Shown piece by piece: positions 58,605-64,000 of a DNA stretch of 64,000 nt. A program made the position numbers and the translations under genes. The notes under the pieces are model-generated. The model was not told the origin of the DNA, searched no databases, and saw nothing but the letters and a program-made list of their open reading frames with translations. Position 1 is the first letter of the stretch, and every line of letters starts with the position of its first letter. The stretch is from Fratercula arctica (taxonomy: Eukaryota > Chordata > Aves > Charadriiformes > Alcidae). The stretch lies in NCBI GenBank assembly GCA_947846985.1, contig CANTUZ010000003.1, forward strand, positions 93,090,674 to 93,154,673, read 5' to 3'.

Positions 58605-59100
58605 GGAAGGTTGATAGGAAAGGACCTCTGGGGGGCAACTTCCCCCATAGAAGTAGGTCACATGCCCTTGGGGACCCTCTGTTGGACCATCTCCGTTTTC
58701 TCCACATCCCTCTTGAGTTGGGCGTACCAAAGCAAGGCACGAAAAACTTTTGCAGATGCATTTCATCAGTGCTGAGTAGGTGGACTATAGTTTCCCTTGG
58801 TCTGCTAGCCATGCTCCTCCTAATGTAACCTGCTATATGAATTGTTCTATTTGCAAGGAGAGCATTCTTTTCACCTTGGTGCTTCCAGTAGCCCCACTGA
58901 GCTTTCCAGCAGGACGATACCCAGGGGAAGTGCTCCTAGACAGTAGCCCTATGTTCCTGATACCCCATCCCCCAAGTCCATTTTTCTTCCCTACTTGTCT
59001 CTTCAGTCTCTTCATCTCTGAGCTTAATACTGCTCTTTTTTTGGTAGACCTCAGCTGCAATTCCCTTCTGCCTCTGATTTTGTGCAGGTTATCTTCATCT
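58605..59100 (-). mobile_element. Old CR1 LINE 3' half, reverse orientation
   Basis: TTGATAGGAAAGGACCTCTG is the antisense CR1 3' UTR start. Then CCATCTCCGTTTTCTCCACA, TCATCAGTGCTGAGTAGGTG (antisense of the SALVRPHL region), CATGCTCCTCCTAATGTAAC and TTGCAAGGAGAGCATTCTTT follow, and CCCCACTGAGCTTTCCAGCA continues in the expected order. Multiple deletions are evident between blocks. It creates frames of 65-110 codons on both strands that are not genes. Confidence 0.65.
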
Positions 59101-59607
59101 GTGGATTACTGAGGCCACAGGTTTTCTGAGGACTTCTTTTCAAAGGGTGAAAAGGTTTTGAAATGCCAGTTACGTGTTTAAAAACATAGCAAAAATAAAA
59201 TGGCTGATGGCATTTTTTTGGTTTCAATACTCATGCCAAGACAGCAAATTAAATTTTACATATGGATGGTCTGAGTTTTGTATCGCTTGACTAACTTGGA
59301 CAGCTTGTATTGCACTGTCTCAACCAGAAGTCATCAAATGCATGCAGGAAATGCTGGCTGAAGTTCTGTGTCCAATTTTATGAAAGCAGTTAGGTGAACT
59401 GATAGCAGTGCCTCTGGCCTTTAAAACCTGGGTAGAAGAGTTTGACATTAGAGATTATCATCCAACATATGTTTTGTTTTACATGTGGTTTATTAACTCT
59501 GTGGGAGCTGGAGAAAAATAAGACAGAATAGTCTTGCAGGAAAATAGGAAGAATATGCTGCTTTTTTGCTGCTTTTTATGTCTGTTGCTTTCTCAGATGG
59601 AAATAAA

Positions 59608-59626
59608 GGTATTTCCAGGAAATACC
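59608..59626. repeat. 19-bp palindrome with a STAT/GAS-type core
   Basis: GGTATTTCCAGGAAATACC has two 9-bp arms around a single A. The core TTCCAGGAA fits the TTCnnnGAA consensus bound by STAT factors. Occurrence by chance is plausible. Confidence 0.6.
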
Positions 59627-60448
59627 TCACAGGAAATAAAGGTACCTGTGGAAAGGTATAAGCTCTGAGAGAGGTGCCAAAGTCTTCATGGAGTAATATG
59701 TGGATATCCACTGCTCATGTATCAGGCAAATTTAGGCTGACTCTCTTCTGATACAGGAGGGGAAAATGGTGGGGAGGAAAAAAAATAATGCAAGCACATG
59801 GGAAATAGATTTGGTAACTTTTGCCTGATGGATTTGTCCTGAAGAAGTCAGCCTATGTTCTGTGGTAGGACTAGGAAAGATTGTTGAAAATAAAGTTAAT
59901 TTGAAATGATGCCTTTTTCTCTGCAGTGTGTACATAAAGAGTTACTACACCAAAGGCTGAAGTTTCTTTTCCTTAATTTCATGTAGAGTACTTCATGTGC
60001 ATGGCTCAGCAGCAACTGCAGCCACATCTTTAAAACACTGTATTCAAGAATATCAGCCTGTTACCCTGACCTGTGTCAGGGTTCAGCATTCAGAGACTCA
60101 AATAATCAAAGCTGTCAGAAATCACGTCCCTCGCAAATTATCTCTAGATCAGCGTATCCTTCTAAAGTGAGAGCCATCAAACACAGCAGCCCCAGAAGAT
60201 TTGGTAAGCAGTATTGCCTTGCTTTAAGTGCGCTAAAATTGTCTTTTTCTGCAGGCCTGCACCTGGAGATAGTGGGGCTGAATAATGTCTTTCAGATTGG
60301 TGATCATCATGTTAAGCCTTCTAAACTTCCTGATAATAAAGGGTAGTTGGCGTCATCCAAAAAAACTCAATCCAATAAGAAATCATGTGTCATGAGGAGT
60401 AGCTCTAAGGGAGCTCAGGAAGCTGTTTTGCTGAAAAATACTAATTAT

Positions 60449-60480
60449 TGTGTTGTGTTGTGTTGTGTTGTATTGTATTG
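60449..60480 (+). repeat. Pentanucleotide microsatellite (TGTTG)n
   Basis: About six units, the last ones changed to TATTG. Typical avian pentanucleotide, likely polymorphic. Confidence 0.95.
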
Positions 60481-61530
60481 CACTGTGTTATGCTAAGTTT
60501 TAAGTGCCTAGTTTTGGTCCTCTCCGTTTCAAGAGGGGTGCTGCATAACAATAACTGTCTGGCAGTAGTCGTTCCCACTGTACCCATGATTAATGTGAGT
60601 GCTTCACACTGATTATTCACAGGTCTGGGGTCCAGAGGGTGCTAGAAATATTCTTCAAGGTTGGTATTCATTTTTCTTATCTTCATGTTATGAATTTCTT
60701 TCTGCCCCATGACTACTCCAGACTTTCCTCTGAAAAGTTTTGAGCTGGACCAGTATTTCTATGGCCTCATGACAATATAATCCTATTGCTGTGTGTTTGG
60801 GAGGTAGGTCAAGAACAGTCATCAGCAAACAGGACTGCTTTTGGTATGAGAGGCTGCAGAAACATCTTCACATGTATTTACGAGATCTTACTTTAAGCTC
60901 AATTTGTTTAGTCTTTGGCTTCCAGCAGCCTTACTTCCAGCAGTGAGTAATTTCTGGAACACCCCAGCAGAATGTGAGCTGCTTTATTCAGCTGGTGGGG
61001 CCAGGTCACTATTATTGCAGGTGAGTTGTGCCTGAGCATCACCTGAGACGAAGGCTGGATGCTGAAAAGAACAAGACTGGTTGACACTAGTTGAACTTCT
61101 AAAGAGCATACTCAGAGTTACCAGGAGTGAGCAGATAAAACTGCAGGGATTTTATGAACCAAAGGTTTCTCTTGCCCATTTGAATGTTCCTAAGTCTTTA
61201 TGCCTAACACAAGTGAACACAGTATGAACTCACAGTATAACAGCAGGCACATAAGATGCAGTTTTTCCTGCCAGTGTGGGCATCCTTTTTACGTTAACTT
61301 AACTAAAGTAAGCCTCTAGTGTAACATTAAAAGTAGGAAGACATTTCTGTATGTGCTCAGGCTGTGGGCAGTGTATACATTTATATTAATTGAATGCCGA
61401 ATGAACAGAGAGTTCCTCTGTACTCTGAGATTTTGGGTTACAGGCTCTGGATCCCTCAGTGCAAGGTTCCTCAAACATTAGGTCATCTCCTTTCAAATTA
61501 GCAATCATGTACTTTTATAGCAAGTTTTGT

Positions 61531-61608
61531 GATTTATTTCATATTTATTTTGTATTTATTTCATAAATAAATAAAATTATTTCATAAATAAAAATACAAT
61601 AAAAATAT
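61531..61608. repeat. AT-only low-complexity segment with inverted and direct repeats
   Basis: TTATTTCATAAATAAA occurs twice, and the outer parts (ATTTATTTTGTATTTATT and AAATACAATAAAAAT) are near complementary, so the whole segment can fold on itself. Located about 110 bp upstream of a young CR1. Confidence 0.8.
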
Positions 61609-61718
61609 TTTTAATTGAATTACTTATATATTTTTAATGAAATGTTTTATAAAAATTCATGGCTTTCCTGGAAGATCACATTTTTAATAATTTTAAGGTG
61701 TCAAGAAATACACACCAT

Positions 61719-62400
61719 GGACATTTTGGGTGTTGGTCGACTGCTGGCTGAATATGAGCCAGCAGTGTGCCCAGGTGGCCAAGAAGGCCAACAGCATCCT
61801 GGCCTGTATCAGGAACAGTATGGTCAGCAGGACTAGGGAGGTGATTGTCCCCCTGTACTCAGCACTGGTGAGGCCCCACCTCGAGTATTGTGTCCAGTTT
61901 TGTGCCCCTTACTACAGGAGGGACATTGAGGTGCTGGAGCAGGTCCAGAGAAGAGCAATGAAGCTGGTGAGGGGTCTGGAGAACAAGTCTTATGAGGAGC
62001 GGCTGAGGGAACTGGGGTTGTTCAGCCTGGAGAAAAGGAGGCTGAGGGGAGACCTTATCGCTCTCCACAACTGCCTGAAAGGAGGGTGTAGCGAGGTGGG
62101 GGTCGGTCTCTTCTCCCAAGTAACAAGTGACAGGACGAGAGGAAATGGCCTCAAGTTGCACCAGGGGAGGTTTAGACTGGATATTAGGAAACATTTCTTC
62201 ACTGAAAGGGTTATTAAGCTTTGGAACAGGTTGCCCAGGGAAGTGGTTGAGGCACCATCCCTGGAGGTATTTAAAAGATGGGTAGACGTAGTGCTTAGCG
62301 ATATGGTTTAGTGACGGTTTTGTCAGTGTTAGATTGATGGTTGCACTCGATGATTTGAAAGGTCCCTTCCAACCCAGGCAGTTCTATGATTCTATGATTT
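61719..62400 (+). mobile_element. Young CR1 LINE 3' end, plus orientation (different subfamily)
   Basis: About 680 bp, 5' truncated within ORF2, with an intact 3' UTR (GTCAGTGTTAGATTGATGGT, TGCACTCGATGATTTGAAAG, GTCCCTTCCAACCCAGGCAG) and tail TTCTATGATTCTATGATTTT. The 3' UTR differs from the 45- and 50-kb copies, which carry the GAGTAACCTGGTCTAGTGGG type. It is the least damaged CR1 here because the ORF2 frame is fully open. A clear target duplication was not seen, as is usual for CR1. Confidence 0.96.
61730..62311 (+). pseudogene. CR1 ORF2 remnant, C-terminal 193 codons, frame intact
   Basis: Open from the 5' truncation point to the normal ORF2 stop (TAG at 62309-62311). Segments in order: [20 protein letters not shown], then [56 protein letters not shown], the [11 protein letters not shown] segment and [19 protein letters not shown]. 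This is the tail of the RT region plus the post-RT domain of CR1. The endonuclease and the RT catalytic core (F.DD box) are absent, so it is inactive. The first codon is GTG only because the element is truncated there; no initiation is implied. The open frame most likely reflects recent insertion, not selection. Confidence 0.92.
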
Positions 62401-64000
62401 TAGGTATGAGCTGGAACAGCAACCAGTGGCATCAATCACACATTGTCAGTTATGAAATATCCTAGTCCTTTGCAGACCTACCCTTATACATTTCCTACCT
62501 CACCTCTCTGTTATTTTTGCATCTACGTCTTGCTCTGTCATGTACCTTTTCTGGGCTAACTTTTATCCTGTTGTCTTGCAAAGTGTCTGGGCCGGGAATA
62601 TTCTCTTTTTGTTTTCCATTTAGTTTGTATTCTTGTCATATGTGCTATTCTCAGCCTACACCTTATTATATTCCTTTTCACTTTGTTTTCTTCTTCCTTT
62701 TTTTTTTTTTTTTTTTTTTTTTTAAGAGACTCTGTGCTTTTAATCTGTAAGTCACTGCAGGAAGGACTCATTGATTGAAAGTCTCTCTCTCCAGGCAGAA
62801 TGGTAAATTGCTTTTCATTATATGATTCAGATTTCTTGAAGTCTTCAGTTTAAATGAGGTCCACTTTTGTTGAAAAAAACACAAAGATGACGAAAGCCAA
62901 ATAAAGACAAAACAAAGGATGATGTTGAAAGTAAATATTTTAGGTTGCTTATCTTTAAGTGCAATTTACTGCAGGAGTGCAAAACTGTGATTTTTAGAGG
63001 CTGAGTCTAGATGTATTTATTGCTGAAAGCATCCTGGTGATTTACTGTTAGGTAAAAGAAAAATGCAGGAGAATTTCAGCAGTGGTGTCTTGCATAGCGG
63101 CAGTCTAGACTGGTGTTCACAGTTTTGCTTGCAGTGGTCTAGGAATAGCTGGTTGCGGATGCCTGGTGCTCTTTTTTGTAACTTGAGTGTGCTAAAGAGC
63201 CCCAGTGGGAGTGTACCAGAATCTGGCTTTCTGGAGCTACTTGTGGAGCAAGATTATTCCCTTATAAAGATGCATTTCTCTTTTTCTTCCATTGATCATG
63301 CACTAATGAATTTCTTTCAAAAGACTAACTCACTTGGTATGGACACACTTGACGTTTGATTTTATGGAAGAAAAGTGATTTATTTCTTAGTCGTTGAAAA
63401 TCCCACTTACAATAAATGCATCTGTACTTCATTCACAAGCTTACGAAGCGTATGGAACAGTTTTTCACAGAAAAATAATGATATTGCTGTCAGATATGGA
63501 AGGACTAAGAAAGCACATTTTAGTTTCTTCCCTAATGTCTTTCTGCAAAGACATACATTCACAAACAGACACACATATAAAGGTCAGAGTTAAGCCTCCA
63601 GCAACTATGGAAGTTAATTTTCTTTGCTTCATTGTCTTTTTTTTTTCTTTTTAATTTACTGCAATTCCTGAGCACTTACCCTGTCTGTAAGAGTTATGGA
63701 AGTTCCAGGCATTTCATAGCTTATCAGGGGATTGCTACATTTCAAACACATATTGTATATTGCCTCGTGTTCTTATGCTTGTACAAGTCTGTTAGGATGG
63801 CATAGTTTCAAGTTGGTGAGACTTGCCCTAGGGAATTAAAGAATCTGCCAAGACTAGTATTAAGTAAAGAACAGGATACTAGCGAAACTTTCCCCTCCTC
63901 AGAACATCTCATATCTGCAGTATCGGTGTGCTGGAGGAATGTTGGGTCAACTTCTGCTCTGTGGTCCTTCTGCAGAACTGGAGGAGCTCATTATGTATTC
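62401..64000. other. Unassigned unique sequence with a T26 tract
   Basis: No repeat family or exon recognised. T26 at 62698-62723. Frames of 72-98 codons without known domains (63063-63359 plus is the longest). Confidence 0.5.
62698..62723. repeat. Homopolymer T26
   Basis: Longest homopolymer in the window. No antisense processed transcript was recognised next to it. Confidence 0.95.

Larger units (their letters stand above)
59101..61530. other. Unassigned unique sequence
   Basis: No repeat family or exon recognised. Contains a 19-bp palindrome at 59608-59626 and the pentanucleotide array at 60449-60480. Confidence 0.5.

Noticed and set aside
1..64000. CRISPR arrays, operons, prophage, bacterial insertion sequences
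   Set aside because: No regularly spaced direct repeats or dense gene arrays; base composition and repeats are vertebrate.

Overview
The window looks like a gene-poor (intronic or intergenic) piece of a bird genome. The evidence is the repeat content: many 5'-truncated CR1 LINE copies, including young ones ending in the avian octamer tail (ATTCTATG)n, together with bird-type ERVL and ERVK solo LTRs that begin TGT and end in ACA. There are no operons, ribosome-binding sites or dense coding regions. The unique sequence is AT-rich. I could not recognise any host protein-coding exon, tRNA, rRNA or known microRNA. Open reading frames outside repeats are short and have the lengths expected by chance.

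Layout. 1-5 kb: mostly unique sequence with a minus-strand ERVL-type solo LTR (1591-2194). 5 kb: an old CR1 fragment abutting the 3' part of another LTR. 5.4-15.2 kb: mainly unassigned sequence with A/T tracts and one weak ancient CR1-like relic. 15-23.7 kb: repeat-rich, with a CR1 fragment, the first copy of a GC-rich repeat (17850-18481), a CR1 RT fragment split by an internally deleted ERVL LTR (20827-21117), a minus-strand CR1 (21286-21822), and a solo LTR with a perfect 5-bp target duplication (23149-23708). 26.6-27.3 kb: a minus-strand CR1 split by an ERVK-like solo LTR with a 6-bp duplication. 27.3-35.7 kb: no assigned repeats. 35.7-37.3 kb: an LTR-like element followed by the second, inverted copy of the GC-rich repeat. 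38-50.7 kb: ancient CR1 and MIR-like relics, a duplicated 52-bp motif, a rearranged CR1 and two related young CR1 copies. 50.7-61.5 kb: mostly unassigned, with one notable hairpin and an old CR1. 61.7-62.4 kb: a young CR1 3' end with a 193-codon open ORF2 remnant.

The features do not form a pathway. They record successive retrotransposon insertions (MIR-like and ancient CR1, then younger CR1, then LTRs nested inside CR1). I found no convincing undescribed system. The observations most worth checking are the inverted GC-rich repeat pair with uneven divergence, the duplicated 52-bp motif that differs only by transitions, the multi-arm hairpin near 55.8 kb, and the nested LTR insertions whose target duplications can be read directly. 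Family assignments were made by eye from known avian consensus patterns; outer boundaries of old elements are approximate.
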